NCBI GenBank assembly: GCA_034231615.1
Contig: CM067316.1
Coordinates: forward strand, 26,063,791 to 26,127,790
Direction: 5' to 3'
Length of the DNA stretch: 64,000 nt
Source: Meghimatium bilineatum
Lineage: Eukaryota; Mollusca; Gastropoda; Stylommatophora; Philomycidae
In this document: positions 63,870 to 64,000 of the stretch, one piece after another
Layout of the letters: every line of letters begins with the position of its first letter
How positions within the stretch are numbered: position 1 is the first letter of the stretch
Notes under the pieces: generated by a model
Seen by the model: only the letters and a program-made list of their open reading frames with translations
What the model was told of the DNA's origin: nothing
Databases searched by the model: none
Program-made: the position numbers and the translations under genes

Positions 63870-64000
63870 CCCTTGACAAAGATTTAAAAAAGAGCAGTGA
63901 ACCAACATAGAACCGGAACCATCAGCCATTATGCCCTGAGAGATTTACTGAAGCGGAGATCTGAGCACCTATGGACATGTCCAGTGTGCGAAGAGGATGA
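63870..64000 (+). mobile_element. LINE C-terminal fragment at the window edge
   Basis: The frame HRTGTISHYALRDLLKRRSE continues HLWTCPVCEED to the last base. It matches the decayed GTVSHCVIADILGGDWGHLR at 17545 in position-by-position pattern. The C..C pair suggests a terminal zinc knuckle. It is cut by the window edge. Confidence 0.5.

Overview
This window looks like nuclear DNA of an animal, most likely an insect. The evidence is small AT-rich exons with GT..AG splice sites separated by kilobase introns, a mariner element, piggyBac relics, Penelope-like elements, many LINE relics of insect type and short tRNA-like or SINE repeats. No rRNA gene, functional tRNA, CRISPR array or bacterial-style operon is visible. 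The species cannot be fixed from the sequence; a large-genome (polyneopteran-like) insect is only a guess.

Two protein-coding genes can be assembled on the + strand by matching acceptors, donors and codon phase. Gene 1 (exons at 233-294, 2643-2769, 3889-4004, 8582-8698 and 19099-19374) gives the last ~231 residues of an unrecognised protein with an acidic, serine-rich, probably disordered C-terminus. Gene 2 (eight exons at 41135-63493, running off the right edge, first exon not found) gives ~340 residues that I read as an HPS6-like protein, a subunit of BLOC-2 (biogenesis of lysosome-related organelles). Motifs and their order match what I remember of human HPS6. One 34-nt exon is inferred from phase.

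Almost everything else is mobile or tandem DNA. From 1 to 19.4 kb, gene 1 introns carry LINE relics, a Penelope-like element with inverted tails, a mariner with identical ends sitting inside an old LINE, a 0.88-kb DNA element with repeated AAGATGGCGC motifs, and a long TA/TG tract. From 19.4 to 41 kb lies a gene-poor stretch of nested LINEs, SINEs, more copies of the AAGATGGCGC element, and a near-perfect 81-bp-arm hairpin. From 41 to 64 kb, HPS6-like introns hold LINE tails, two Penelope tails, a piggyBac-type element with TTAA ends next to the 34-nt exon, and several minisatellites.

The most striking observation is an 11 x 36-bp minisatellite at 49191-49586. Its first unit straddles the exon/intron boundary of the HPS6-like gene, so the array repeats the last 14 exon bases plus the splice donor ten more times. 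Other points worth a second look are nested insertions that give relative ages (35.6-36.9 kb, 27.1-28.6 kb, 8.9-10.9 kb, 21.5-22.9 kb), a SINE group that shares one head but different tails, a hammerhead-like motif in the Penelope tails, and a degenerate satellite at 46.3-47.1 kb.
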